Source of the DNA: Rhizobium gallicum bv. gallicum R602sp
GTDB lineage: Bacteria; Pseudomonadota; Alphaproteobacteria; Rhizobiales; Rhizobiaceae
Direction of reading: 5' to 3'
DNA: 64,000 nt
NCBI RefSeq assembly: GCF_000816845.1
Contig: NZ_CP006877.1
Span: forward strand, 1,865,501 to 1,929,500
The notes beneath the pieces are model-generated. The model had not been told where the DNA came from. It ran no database searches and was given only the letters and a program-made list of their open reading frames with translations. Below are positions 50,541 through 59,586 of the stretch, piece by piece (position 1 is the first letter of the stretch; the number at the start of each line of letters is the position of its first letter). Both the position numbers and the translations under genes were made by a program.

Positions 50541-51341
50541 TTGACGTTTCTCGAAAATTTCCAACCTCTCTATTCACTTTCCGGCTTTTTCGTCGGCGCG
50601 CTTGTCGGCATCACCGGCGTTGGCGGCGGCTCGCTGATGACGCCGCTGCTTGTCCTGTTATTCGGCGTCCATCCGGCAACCGCGGTCGGAACAGACCTCC
50701 TCTATGCCGCCGTCACCAAGACGGCGGGCACTGCGGTCCATGGCATGCATGGCCGGATCAATTGGCGAGTTGTCGGTGCGCTCGGGGCGGGCAGTGTTCC
50801 GGCAGCGCTCCTCATGCTCTGGTTGATGGCGGGCGTCGATCGCAAGAGCGTTGAGGTTGCCGATACGATTACCGCAGCGCTTGGCTGGCTGCTCGTCATG
50901 ACGGCCGTTATGCTTGTCTTCCGCGCGCAGATTCTCGGCTTTGCTCGCCGGGTCACTGGCGAGCGCGCCCTGCCCCGTCCGGCGACGATTGCCGTTCTCA
51001 CCGTCATCCTCGGGCTGGCTCTCGGCATCCTTGTTACACTGACATCGGTCGGTGCCGGTGCACTCGGGGTAACGATCCTGCTTGTGCTTTATCCGCGGCT
51101 GGATGTCCGCGAAATCGTCGGCTCCGATATCGTCCACGCGGTGCCGCTAACGCTCATCGGCGGCATGGGCTACTGGATCATCGGCGAGATCGACTGGCTC
51201 CTGCTTTTGGCACTGTTGGTGGGCTCGATTCCGGGCATCATCGCCGGCAGCCTCCTGGCGCCGAAGTTGCATGAACGCACAATTCGCATCGTGCTTGCGC
51301 TCACGCTCGCGATCGTTGCCTGGAAACTGCTTGCCGGCTGA
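50541..51341 (+). CDS. TauE/SafE family sulfite exporter-like protein
   Basis: A 266-residue membrane protein with about eight spans. The family repeats FVGALVGITGVGGGSLMTPL at the start and TLTSVGAGALGVTILLVLYP in the middle are typical of TauE/SafE. The start is TTG 50541, after AGAGG; the open frame extends 29 codons upstream. It is on the opposite strand between metG and holB, ending one base before the holB stop. Substrate (sulfite, sulfoacetate or other anion) unknown. Confidence 0.9.
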   Translation: MTFLENFQPLYSLSGFFVGALVGITGVGGGSLMTPLLVLLFGVHPATAVGTDLLYAAVTKTAGTAVHGMHGRINWRVVGALGAGSVPAALLMLWLMAGVDRKSVEVADTITAALGWLLVMTAVMLVFRAQILGFARRVTGERALPRPATIAVLTVILGLALGILVTLTSVGAGALGVTILLVLYPRLDVREIVGSDIVHAVPLTLIGGMGYWIIGEIDWLLLLALLVGSIPGIIAGSLLAPKLHERTIRIVLALTLAIVAWKLLAG

Positions 51342-52367
51342 TCAGAGGCCAGGCTGCTGGATGTCACTGAGAATGCTGAGGATGGTCTGCTTGCGGTCGA
51401 GGTTGTAAGCGTCGGAAACGGCAAGCCGCTCGTTGATATCGGATTGCAGGCGTGCCAGCCGTTCGGCGGCGGAAAGCTCGCCGGCTTGCGCTGCATGCCG
51501 GGCCCGGTGCATCAGGTCGTCGCCGACGTGGCTCACGAAGAACTCGAATATCGTGTCACTATCCTTGCCGGACAAGGCATCCGCCAAACGATGCATCGCC
51601 TTTCGAGCCGTCGGGCCTTGCGCCGACAGGACCTCGTTGTATGCCGCGATGATCTCGCCGCCGCCGTAGTTCAGGAGCTTCAACGCCTCCCCGACGCTGC
51701 CTTTCGCGATCGATATCATCGAGGGATCGCTACCGGTTACGCCGAGATTGGCGAGTGCCGCGCCCAAGGCGCCATTATCCAGCGGCGAAAGCTTAAGCGG
51801 CAGGCACCGTGAACGGATCGTCGGCAGAAGCTTTCCCGGCGCATGCGACAGCACGAGGAAAAGCGCGCGTTTGGGCGGCTCCTCCAGAATTTTCAGGATG
51901 GCGTTGGCTGCATTGCGGTTCATGTCGTCTGCCGGATCGATGATGACGATGCGCCAGTTTCCTGTTCCGGAGGTCTGCGAGAAGAAGCGTCCGGCGCGCC
52001 GCACCTCGTCTACCGTGATCGCCGACTTTACCTTGCCTGTCTTCTCGTCGACGGGACGCGAAAGATAGAGAAGATTATGCGACGCCCCTGCAGCGATCTG
52101 GCGGCTGACGGACGAGGCCGCATCAGGATCGGCGATCGTTGCGGGCGCCGTTGCCGGATCGGGATTCGACAGAACGTAGTTTGCAAAGCGAAAAGCGAGG
52201 GTTGCCTTCCCGATCCCCTCCGGTCCCTCGATCAGGACCGCGTGATGGCCCTTGCCGGAGCGATAGGATTGGGAAAGAAAAGCCTGGGCTTGGTCATGCC
52301 CGAAGAGTTTCGTGTTTTCGGCCGGCCAGATGGCGCCGTCCAGAAGCCCCGGCCTCTCGTCACTCAT
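51342..52367 (-). CDS. holB: DNA polymerase III subunit delta'
   Basis: HolB is part of the clamp loader. The 341-residue protein has an AAA+ N-terminal domain with [19 protein letters not shown] (Walker A-like), [20 protein letters not shown] and [19 protein letters not shown] with the SRC sensor motif. Start at ATG 52367 overlaps the tmk stop by eight bases, so tmk-holB are coupled. The 25 extra in-frame upstream codons lie in tmk. Confidence 0.95.
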   Translation of the reverse strand: MSDERPGLLDGAIWPAENTKLFGHDQAQAFLSQSYRSGKGHHAVLIEGPEGIGKATLAFRFANYVLSNPDPATAPATIADPDAASSVSRQIAAGASHNLLYLSRPVDEKTGKVKSAITVDEVRRAGRFFSQTSGTGNWRIVIIDPADDMNRNAANAILKILEEPPKRALFLVLSHAPGKLLPTIRSRCLPLKLSPLDNGALGAALANLGVTGSDPSMISIAKGSVGEALKLLNYGGGEIIAAYNEVLSAQGPTARKAMHRLADALSGKDSDTIFEFFVSHVGDDLMHRARHAAQAGELSAAERLARLQSDINERLAVSDAYNLDRKQTILSILSDIQQPGL

Positions 52368-53049
52368 GCGCGGCCTCCGGCAGCTTGGCGACGGCAACAG
52401 GCCCAAGAAGCTGATTGACGATCGCAAGAATTTCCGCGGCAATCGGCTCTTCGTCCTGCGTCGCGTTGACGACGTGGCAGCGCTCCGGTTCGCGCGCGGC
52501 TATGTCGAGATAGGCTTCGCGGCGCTTTTCGTGCGTTTCAAGTTCTTCCTTTTCGAAACGGTCCGGTCGGTCCGCCGTCGCCGCACCGCGCGTCTTTGCT
52601 CGCTCCAGACCAAGCCTTGCCGGAATGTCGAGGATCAGCGTGCAATCTGGTAAGACGCCGTTGACGGCGATCCGCTGCAGCGTCTCGATGAAGTCCGCCT
52701 CGAGATTGCCCGTCACGCCTTGATAAACGCGCGAAGAATCCATGAACCGGTCGCACAGCACGATCTTGCCCTGGAGAAGCGCCGGGCGAATGACCGCTTC
52801 GACGTGATCGTTACGGGCTGCGGCGAAGAGAATGGCTTCCATGCGCGTGCCGAAGGCTTCCGCGCTACCCGACAGCAGCACGTGGCGCACGGCTTCCGCA
52901 CCAGGCGACCCGCCGGGTTCCCGCGTCAGCAGAACCTCATGGCCGCGCGCCCTCAGCGCTTCCGCCAGCCGGCGGATCTGCGTGGATTTACCAGCCCCTT
53001 CCCCGCCTTCAAACGTAACGAACAATCCCGTACCGGATGACAATGACAC
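52360..53049 (-). CDS. tmk: Thymidylate kinase
   Basis: Tmk phosphorylates dTMP to dTDP. The 229-residue protein has the P-loop [20 protein letters not shown], the [14 protein letters not shown] dTMP-binding stretch, and [12 protein letters not shown]. The lid region [16 protein letters not shown] follows. It starts with GTG at 53049. It is coupled to holB by an eight-base overlap; dacA-like and rlpA genes lie upstream on the same strand. Confidence 0.96.
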   Translation of the reverse strand: MSLSSGTGLFVTFEGGEGAGKSTQIRRLAEALRARGHEVLLTREPGGSPGAEAVRHVLLSGSAEAFGTRMEAILFAAARNDHVEAVIRPALLQGKIVLCDRFMDSSRVYQGVTGNLEADFIETLQRIAVNGVLPDCTLILDIPARLGLERAKTRGAATADRPDRFEKEELETHEKRREAYLDIAAREPERCHVVNATQDEEPIAAEILAIVNQLLGPVAVAKLPEAAHE

Positions 53050-53178
53050 ATTCCCGTAAACTTCTGCGCCCGCGCCACCGGGCTTTCTTCCTATCTATCC
53101 GAAGACGGGGCCAAGCGAAACCTTCAGGCTGGGCGCCATCGGGTCCTTCCCCGGCAATTTAGGCAATGAATATGGCGA

Positions 53179-54372
53179 TCAGGTGGGCTCGGCCTTGTCC
53201 CAGAGCCACGAGAAGAACAGCGATTCGCCGAGTTCCAGAAGCGCGTCGACCGCCCGGCTCGTCAGCGAACCCTGCTCGACGCCATGGGCGGTGTAAAGTG
53301 GCACCTCGCGCAACACGCGGCCGCCCGCCGATATGACCAGCGTGCCCGCTTCGGCATCGGCCGCGACGGGCGCCATCAACGGCCAGCGGTAAACGATCCG
53401 CGCCGAGAGCCTGTCAGGATTGCTTACCGGAATGTAGACGCTGACAGCCCCCCTCGCGACGAGGTCCACTTTCCCGGCCTGGCCGCCATAGACGCTGGCC
53501 GCGCCGACGATTTCCTCGTCAGCGAAAAGCTGCCGGTCCTCGAAGGCCGTCTGCCCCCATTCCAGGATGCGCTTTGCCTCCTCGGTCCGTTCTTTGTCGG
53601 AAGCAGTGCCGCCGAGCGCCAGGAAGAGCCGCTTTCCATCTCGCTCCGCCGAGGCGACGATCGAATAGCCCTCGCCCTCTGCAAAGCCGGTCGCCAGTCC
53701 GTCCGCGCCAAGTCCAAGGCCGAGCAAAGGGTTGCGGTTACGCTGGAAAATCCTGTTCCACTCGAAATCGGGGTGCGCGAAATAATGATAATATTCGGGA
53801 TAGGATTGCTGCAGATCGATCGCAAGCGTCACCAAGTCACGCGCCGATACCTTGCTCTTGCCGTCCGGCAGGCCGGTCGAGTTTCCGAAGACCGTTTTCG
53901 CCATGCCGAGCACCTCCGCCCGCCGCGTCATTGCGGCAGCGAAATTGCCCTCCGAGCCGCTCATGCCCTCCGCAAGGATGATGCATCCGTCGTTGGCACC
54001 CTGGATGGCGACGCCCTTGATCAAGTCTTCGACACGGATGCGGGATTTCAGCACGGCAAACATCGTTGCCGTCCGCGACGGAGCACCTCCCGTCCGCCAG
54101 GCATATTCGGAAACCGGATATTCGGTGTCGAGCGTGATCTCGCCCTTCTTCAACGAGCCGAAGACCAGATCCATCGTCATCAGCTTTGCGAGCGAGGCGG
54201 GTGAAAAACTCTGCTCCTCGTTCTTCGCAAGCAGCACCGTTCCGGTGGATGCCTCGATCATGTAGGCCTGTGCGGCCTTGGTTACAAAGCCGGCGGGCGC
54301 GGTTTCGGCAGCGTAGGATGGCGAAGCGAAGGGCAGAAGGCACGCGCAAAGACGAAGCAGATGCTTCAACAT
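53179..54372 (-). CDS. DacA-like serine hydrolase (penicillin-binding protein 5/6 family), altered active site
   Basis: A 397-residue D-alanyl-D-alanine carboxypeptidase family protein with a signal peptide (residues 1-21). The nucleophile motif S60-L-A-K63 is intact. The second motif, normally S-x-N, reads G125-A-N127, and the third, normally K-T-G, reads A227-T-G229. The C-terminal domain and a terminal amphipathic helix remain (ALLELGESLFFSWLWD). If not catalytic it may bind peptidoglycan or regulate. It lies between rlpA and tmk on the same strand. Confidence 0.9.
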   Translation of the reverse strand: MLKHLLRLCACLLPFASPSYAAETAPAGFVTKAAQAYMIEASTGTVLLAKNEEQSFSPASLAKLMTMDLVFGSLKKGEITLDTEYPVSEYAWRTGGAPSRTATMFAVLKSRIRVEDLIKGVAIQGANDGCIILAEGMSGSEGNFAAAMTRRAEVLGMAKTVFGNSTGLPDGKSKVSARDLVTLAIDLQQSYPEYYHYFAHPDFEWNRIFQRNRNPLLGLGLGADGLATGFAEGEGYSIVASAERDGKRLFLALGGTASDKERTEEAKRILEWGQTAFEDRQLFADEEIVGAASVYGGQAGKVDLVARGAVSVYIPVSNPDRLSARIVYRWPLMAPVAADAEAGTLVISAGGRVLREVPLYTAHGVEQGSLTSRAVDALLELGESLFFSWLWDKAEPT

Positions 54373-54444
54373 CGAGGCTCCATAGGATCGAAGGTTCGGC
54401 TCCGGACGTTAGAGGCAGCGCGCGCTGCGCGCAATCGCTTCCAA

Positions 54445-55524
54445 TCAGGGCGCGATCTGTTTTGCCTGCTGGCGCTTGAGGGAGGCGAGGATCGAATCCT
54501 GTGTCAGCCCGTCATTACGGACCATGACGGCGTCGAGAGCAAGCTCTACGGTCACCGTCTTCACGTCCTCGTCCTGGTAGCCCATCGCGAGCGAACCGCC
54601 CTGCCCGTAACCATATGGACGCTCATAGGGAACAGGTCCGATTTCCGGAAGCACGACCATCTGCTCGATAGACTGTCCTGAATTTCGGAGAGCTGGTGTC
54701 GCCACCGGTGCCGCATTGTAGCGAGCGCTCGGCGTCGAGCCGCCATAGGCCGTCGCGGACATCGGCACCGGCACGCGCGATTGATCCACGGTCAAAGTCC
54801 CAAGGCTCTGCAGCTGATCGCCGGTGATCCGCTTGCTGTTCGACGCCACCATCACCCCGGTTGCGATCTGACCTCCCGGATTGACCCCCGGAATCCGGCT
54901 TCCCTTCGGCACGTAGGAGGCCATCAGGTAAGGCATATCGTGCCCGTCCATGCGCGCCTTGCCGACATACTGCACGCGTACCTTGCCGGTGCCGCTGTGC
55001 TGCAGGTCGAGCATGTCCGCCGTCTTGTTGGAAAGATCGATGATGCGGCCTTCGTGATAAGGGCCGCGGTCGTTGACGCGCACGACCACCGACGAGCCGT
55101 TTTCTAGATTTGTGACACGTGCGTAGCTCGGTAGAGGGAAAGTCGGATGCGCCGCGGAAAGATGCATCTGGTCGTAGACTTCGCCGTTTGCCGTCAACCG
55201 GCCGTGAAATGCGGAGCCATACCACGAGGCTACGCCCACCTTGTTATAGGCGAAGTCCTCCTTGGGATAATACCACCTGCCCTTGACCTCATAAGGGTTG
55301 CCGACGATGTAGCGCCCGCCCCCCTTTGGTATGTTGGCGCCACTGGCAACGCGCGGGCTGGCTTTGACGCCGTATTCTTTTTCGGAGAAATATTCTTTGC
55401 CGTGAGCGCGCTTCTTTGGCGCCTGCGAAGTCGTACCGCAAGCCGTGACGGTGGCGCACATCAACGCCAACGCCAGCCACCGCGTACCCGTTGCGAAAGA
55501 GGTCGCCCCGTATTCCAGTCTCAT
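54445..55524 (-). CDS. rlpA: Septal ring lytic transglycosylase RlpA family lipoprotein
   Basis: A 359-residue lipoprotein with the double-psi beta-barrel domain of RlpA: VGVASWYGSAFHGRLTANGE, VTNLENGSSVVVRVNDRGPY and GRIIDLSNKTADML. The lipobox is VTAC (MCATVTACG), giving an outer-membrane anchor. No SPOR domain is visible in the C-terminal half, which is proline- and serine-rich. The ATG at 55524 starts the signal peptide. RlpA cuts denuded glycans in cell separation in Pseudomonas. Confidence 0.92.
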   Translation of the reverse strand: MRLEYGATSFATGTRWLALALMCATVTACGTTSQAPKKRAHGKEYFSEKEYGVKASPRVASGANIPKGGGRYIVGNPYEVKGRWYYPKEDFAYNKVGVASWYGSAFHGRLTANGEVYDQMHLSAAHPTFPLPSYARVTNLENGSSVVVRVNDRGPYHEGRIIDLSNKTADMLDLQHSGTGKVRVQYVGKARMDGHDMPYLMASYVPKGSRIPGVNPGGQIATGVMVASNSKRITGDQLQSLGTLTVDQSRVPVPMSATAYGGSTPSARYNAAPVATPALRNSGQSIEQMVVLPEIGPVPYERPYGYGQGGSLAMGYQDEDVKTVTVELALDAVMVRNDGLTQDSILASLKRQQAKQIAP

Positions 55525-55758
55525 ATGTCCCACGCCGCCCAAGATAGTATGGTTAAGAACCTGCCCGACAACCGGCCAGTCATGCCTACTCCCACTCACC
55601 TAACGAGACTTTAACTCGGCGGCCATCACCGCAAATATGCGAATGATTTCGTGGTGATAGAAACAATTTTAATGATCATGGTTTACAAATCCCTAACGGC
55701 GCATCGCGCAATCGTCATCCAGCCGGGTCTTCCGGCGCCAGATTTTTGCGCCCGACCC

Positions 55759-55788
55759 TTGCATTGGCCATATCCTTTGCGCCATAAG
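55759..55788 (+). promoter_or_regulatory. Putative promoter of the tRNA-Ser gene
   Basis: TTGCAT at 55759-55764, 18-base spacer, CATAAG at 55783-55788, with a start point expected close to the tRNA 5' end at 55797. Confidence 0.45.
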
Positions 55789-55796
55789 GCGCGCAA

Positions 55797-55835
55797 GGAA
55801 GAGTGTCCGAGTGGTTTAAGGAACCGGTCTTGAAA
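55797..55835 (+). tRNA. tRNA-Ser(UGA), 5' half only
   Basis: GGAAGAG acceptor strand, TG, D arm (TCC GAGTGGTTTAA GGA), anticodon stem CCGGT and loop CTTGAAA with anticodon TGA at 55831-55833. After the loop the sequence departs from a serine tRNA: the 39-43 side has one mismatch, and there is no T arm (no TTCNANNC) and no CTCTTCC to close the acceptor stem within the next 150 bases. It is the left junction of the island that follows. The 3' half should lie past the window end. Confidence 0.8.
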
Positions 55836-56041
55836 TCCGGTTACCGCCATCCTCTCCTGTGTGGAGCCGTGCTATCCCGTCCTTATTTTTCAGTTATTTA
55901 ACGTCACTGATCTCCTGTTTCGTCCACTCCAGTTTCTCCTCGTGCTACCGAGTTCGGTAGCAAAATGGTAGCAGTCTGTTCTCGTAACGTTCCCCCACAG
56001 CTCCCTTCCCGTTTCCCCGAGGATCTGGCATTCTTGCGGCC

Positions 56042-56530
56042 ATGCCTGCGCCAAAGCTCCGCCCAACCCTCGTAGAGAATCCCTATTTCTCCCGCGCCCA
56101 TCCGGCGGATTCGGCAAACCCGCGAACGATCCCGGCCATTGTGAACATCCGCGAAAGCGCGATCACGACATTGGCCTCGCGCGGTGTGCTCGATGCCGCC
56201 CAGGTTGCGGCCGCTGATCGTTTCCGGGCGCTGTTTGAGGCTATGGGTGGCAAGGGTGCGTCGGCTATCGATTACGGCCGGGAGCATGTCGACGGCGGCA
56301 AGGCGCGCGATCCGATCACGGAACGGCAGGTTAACGCGGGCAAGGAACTGGCCCGATGCCGGGCATTGCTCGGCGTCCGCATGTATCGGTTGGTCTCGGC
56401 GGTCTGCGGCGAAGGCTTTGCGCTGACCGAACTCCTGGCGAGTAAACGGGAGAGGCTAACGGGCGCTGACATGCTTCGCATGGGGCTGGACGACCTCGCC
56501 GGCCTGTGGGGCATCGCGACCCGGCGATAA
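56042..56530 (+). CDS. Hypothetical protein, possibly DUF6456-like
   Basis: A 162-residue protein, basic and helical, with no signal peptide or membrane span. The pattern ITTLASRGVLDAAQVAAADR followed by a C-terminal GVRMYRLVSAVCGEGFALTE is reminiscent of alphaproteobacterial DUF6456 proteins, which occur in prophages and near regulators. That link is weak. First gene after the tRNA junction. Function unknown. Confidence 0.55.
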   Translation: MPAPKLRPTLVENPYFSRAHPADSANPRTIPAIVNIRESAITTLASRGVLDAAQVAAADRFRALFEAMGGKGASAIDYGREHVDGGKARDPITERQVNAGKELARCRALLGVRMYRLVSAVCGEGFALTELLASKRERLTGADMLRMGLDDLAGLWGIATRR

Positions 56531-56564
56531 AGCCACGCTTTGCCTCCTGGGGCGCGCCGCCAGC

Positions 56565-56628
56565 CCGTTTTCTGGGTTGGCCGGGGAAAAGATACCGCCG
56601 GAAGGAAATGAGCGCCCTGTGGCCCGGG
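56565..56628 (+). repeat. Imperfect direct repeat, left copy
   Basis: CCCGTTTTCTGGGTTGGCCG and on to GAAGGAAATG...CTGTGGCCCG. It matches 58557-58618 at about three quarters of positions. The two copies bracket the ImmA/PIN toxin-antitoxin genes. Confidence 0.55.
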
Positions 56629-56821
56629 AGGTGGACGCAAGCGATCACAGCACCTCCCACCCGTCGCAAACATCCAACGAATCGTCCATTGATAATTGCA
56701 AAGACCATCCATACAGCCACCGGCAAGGCTCGACTGCCATCGTCAAACAAAAGGAAGAGGCAGCTTGGCCTTCGAAGGGGTCCAAGGTAGGGTTCAATGC
56801 TGAGAGTAGAAGAAAGTCAGC

Positions 56822-58009
56822 ATGGCTAAGGCGGTATCATTGCCCGGCATTCAACCGGCGCTCCTAAAATGGGCGCGGGAATCGGCGCACCTTTCTACTG
56901 AAGAAGTTGCCGGGCGTCTCAAGAAGGCGGTCGAAGAGATCGACGCTTGGGAGTCTGGGGCAGATGCGCCGTCGTACGCGCAGCTTGAGAAGCTTGCCTA
57001 TGAACTTTACAAGCGACCATTAGCGATTTTCTTCCTGCCGTCACCGCCCAAAGAACCTAGGCCAGAGGCTGAGTTCCGCGCTCTGCCGGATACCGACCTA
57101 CGCAATCTGCGCCGCGACACTGTGTTGCTAATCCGACGCGCACACGCGTACCAGGCGTCTCTTGTCGAGCTATTTGGTGGGCGCTCGCCTGCAGTCGAAC
57201 CCTTATGGAAGCGTGTGGACTTGGACGCATCGAAGCCCAGCGCGCAGCAAGCCGCCGCGGTGCGCGCCTTGCTTGGTGTTCCCGCGCCTGGCGCCCGTGA
57301 CTGGGGTGCACCAGACGGCGAGGAGGCGCTGAAGGTTTGGCGAAAAGCGATCGAGGGTGGAGGCGTTTTCGTATTCAAAGATACCTTCAAGCAGAAGGAG
57401 ATATCGGGCTTCTGCTTAGAACATCCTGAATTGCCCGTAATGATGATCAATAACAGCACCACAAAAACGCGACAAATTTTCAGTTTGCTGCACGAGTTGG
57501 CCCATATCCTAATGAGCCGGCGCGCGATAAGCACTTTCGATGAAGCGCCCTTAAATCGGTTATCACCTGCAGAGCAGAAGATAGAGCGCTTCTGCAATCA
57601 GATCGCTGCCGATATACTGGTTCCTGCTCAAGATTTCGCTGCGCAGGTGGCCGCTCTCCCGCAAAATGTGGAAGGTCTTCCGTCAGATATTTTTGCTGCC
57701 CTTGCTGCGCGCTATCGCGTAAGCCGCGAGGTTATTCTGCGGCGGTTTCGCGATGCAGATCGCGTCAGTCAAGGCTTCTATGAGAAGCGCAAGCGCGAGT
57801 GGGACGGCCAAAAGGTCGACAAGGGAGGCACTGGCGGGGACTTCTATAACACCAAAGGTGCCTATCTGAGCGAACGGCTTATGAGCGAGGTGTTTGCTCG
57901 CTATGGCCGACGCCAGATCAGCGTAGACGAAGCCGCCGACTTTATCGGTGTGAAGCCCAAGCAGGTCGACGAGTTGGAAGGCCGGTTCCTGCGCGGCATG
58001 GCTGCATGA
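56822..58009 (+). CDS. XRE/ImmA-IrrE family metallopeptidase (antitoxin component)
   Basis: A 395-residue protein: an N-terminal helix-turn-helix (about residues 8-65: LLKWARESAHLSTEEVAGRL, then a DAWESGADAPSYAQLEKLA stretch), and a gluzincin-like ImmA/IrrE domain with zinc motif H224-E-L-A-H228 and a downstream acidic region (ERFCNQIAADILVP). This type of protein is found upstream of DUF4411 toxins as the putative antitoxin. ATGA overlap with the next gene (58006-58009) indicates coupling. It may also regulate the island. Confidence 0.9.
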   Translation: MAKAVSLPGIQPALLKWARESAHLSTEEVAGRLKKAVEEIDAWESGADAPSYAQLEKLAYELYKRPLAIFFLPSPPKEPRPEAEFRALPDTDLRNLRRDTVLLIRRAHAYQASLVELFGGRSPAVEPLWKRVDLDASKPSAQQAAAVRALLGVPAPGARDWGAPDGEEALKVWRKAIEGGGVFVFKDTFKQKEISGFCLEHPELPVMMINNSTTKTRQIFSLLHELAHILMSRRAISTFDEAPLNRLSPAEQKIERFCNQIAADILVPAQDFAAQVAALPQNVEGLPSDIFAALAARYRVSREVILRRFRDADRVSQGFYEKRKREWDGQKVDKGGTGGDFYNTKGAYLSERLMSEVFARYGRRQISVDEAADFIGVKPKQVDELEGRFLRGMAA

Positions 58010-58473
58010 TTTATATTGTGGACACGAGCAGCTTTCGCGAGCTTGAGCGATACTACAGTGAGGTATTTCCAACTTTCTGGAAGCTGTTCCAGGCAGAGGT
58101 GGATGGCGGTGTCGTTGTGTCCGTCCGCGAGGTATTACGCGAACTTGAGGCGTGCCCCGAGACAAATGTAATAGCGTGGGCCAAGAATAATTCGAAAATA
58201 TTCAATCCTCCCACACCAGCCGAGGCGGAATTCGTCGGGCAAATTTTCGCAGTTCCTCATTTCCAACAGTTGATTTCTTCCAAAGCGCAAATGACTGGTC
58301 AGCCGGTTGCAGATCCTTTTCTAATTGCCGCCGCTAAGGCCTGCAGCGGCACCGTGGTAACCCAGGAACGTTTAAAACCAAACTCCGCAAAGATCCCAAA
58401 TGTTTGCGAACATTTTGGAATTGCTTGTACGACTTTCGAGGGTTTCCTGAAAGCCAAAGGCTGGAGTTTCTGA
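58006..58473 (+). CDS. DUF4411 (PIN-domain) toxin
   Basis: A 155-residue PIN-fold nuclease of the DUF4411 group. It opens with MIYIVDTSSFRELERYY (first acidic residue D6 and the serines that follow), has EVLRELEACPETN in the middle, and VADPFLIAAAKACSGTVVTQ with the second catalytic aspartate near residue 104. PIN toxins cut RNA, often tRNA. It overlaps the ImmA-type gene by four bases. Together they form a toxin-antitoxin-like pair that could stabilise the island. Confidence 0.88.
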   Translation: MIYIVDTSSFRELERYYSEVFPTFWKLFQAEVDGGVVVSVREVLRELEACPETNVIAWAKNNSKIFNPPTPAEAEFVGQIFAVPHFQQLISSKAQMTGQPVADPFLIAAAKACSGTVVTQERLKPNSAKIPNVCEHFGIACTTFEGFLKAKGWSF

Positions 58474-58556
58474 AATTGCGCGACGGTGCGAATTTCGGCC
58501 AGCCGAACCGCACTTGGCCGTATGGTCCCGTTTTGTCCGCCTGCGGGCACCGTGAG

Positions 58557-58618
58557 AGCGTTTTCCGGGCTTGCCGAGGGAAGATGCCGGCAGGAGGAAA
58601 TGGCAGCTGTGGCCCGTG
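58557..58618 (+). repeat. Imperfect direct repeat, right copy
   Basis: GAGCGTTTTCCGGGCTTGCC ... GGAGGAAATGGCAG-CTGTGGCCCG, related to 56565-56628. Together they flank the toxin-antitoxin genes. Confidence 0.55.
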
Positions 58619-58679
58619 CTCGGGGCGAGCGGGGGGCTCAACAAAATAACGCTACAGCCAGGAGTTCGGAATTGGATTG

Positions 58680-58967
58680 ATGACTGTATATCTCTACGCG
58701 GCTTTATTTCTCGTCTGGTTCGCATTCAGCCTGTACGTAGGATGGATGAATGCTTCACACGTAGTGGCTGCGAAGAAGTATGGCATCAAGAGTGCCGGAA
58801 CCTACTTCCGATGGATCGATGTAAATGACCCTGCGTGCCCGGAATGGCTCAGGCGACGTGTAAAAGAACTCAACCGTATATCAATCATCGTGCATTCGCT
58901 GTGCGCGATTTTGTTGACAATCTTAATATTGTTCGCGCCGATAAACTACGCTCTCAAGGGGATTTGA
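58680..58967 (+). CDS. Small two-span membrane protein
   Basis: A 95-residue protein with hydrophobic segments at about residues 3-23 and 70-90, separated by a basic, aromatic middle part (GIKSAGTYFRWIDVNDPA). ATG at 58680, with a GGAG some distance upstream. No family recognised. Possibly a moron gene of the island. Confidence 0.6.
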   Translation: MTVYLYAALFLVWFAFSLYVGWMNASHVVAAKKYGIKSAGTYFRWIDVNDPACPEWLRRRVKELNRISIIVHSLCAILLTILILFAPINYALKGI

Positions 58968-59042
58968 AATGTCCTCTACGCCGTCATATTACAAAGTCCA
59001 GCCGTGTTTGCCCGTCATTCAGGATCAATGAAGAACGGCGAT

Positions 59043-59492
59043 TTATACCTTGCCCTTTTTCGCCAGCACATCGGCGGCATCGAATGCACCTTTGGCACCG
59101 GCCTCGCTGGCATGAAACATCACGACCGTGACGCCGATTTGGGCGGTTGGTGCATACATGGGAGTGCTGAACGACGAGCCGCTGTAGCTTCCATAAGCTG
59201 TGTTGCCGTAGACCGAGGCTTGCCCGAAGCCGCTCGTATTAGTGTTCATACCCACAAAACGCGAACCCTGTGCGGTTTGAGCCTGTTCAAGCCTGAAATG
59301 GGTATATCCACGCTTAAGGGTAGCCTCTGCGGCCTTCTTCATCGTGATTGCCCCTGCTGCGCTGGTGAAAATCAACCCGCTTGCGTTCGTATCGAGCCGC
59401 ACCACGTTCGGAGCGAGAGGCATTTCACTCGTGGTCGCACAACTAACCAACGCCACAGACAGTAGCGCGCTTGCAATAAGATTCAGTTTCAT
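59043..59492 (-). CDS. CC0125/CC1285-type lipoprotein
   Basis: A 149-residue lipoprotein: signal MKLNLIASALLSVALVSCAT with lipobox VSC at residues 16-18, then a central domain with KAAEATLKRGYTHFRLEQA, typical of small proteobacterial CC0125/CC1285 family lipoproteins, and a hydrophobic, glycine/serine-rich part. ATG at 59492 chosen for the signal peptide. Convergent with the small membrane protein gene. Function unknown. Confidence 0.78.
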   Translation of the reverse strand: MKLNLIASALLSVALVSCATTSEMPLAPNVVRLDTNASGLIFTSAAGAITMKKAAEATLKRGYTHFRLEQAQTAQGSRFVGMNTNTSGFGQASVYGNTAYGSYSGSSFSTPMYAPTAQIGVTVVMFHASEAGAKGAFDAADVLAKKGKV

Positions 59493-59586
59493 GATTTCCC
59501 CCAGCAAAATGCGGATGCATTAAAGCGCATCGGGACTATAGATTGCAATCACGCGAACTGCACTTATCAGCAGATCATATCGCCAA

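Noticed and set aside
55797..55890. Complete tRNA-Ser with an unusual long variable arm
   Set aside because: No T arm and no matching acceptor 3' strand could be found in the following 150 bases.
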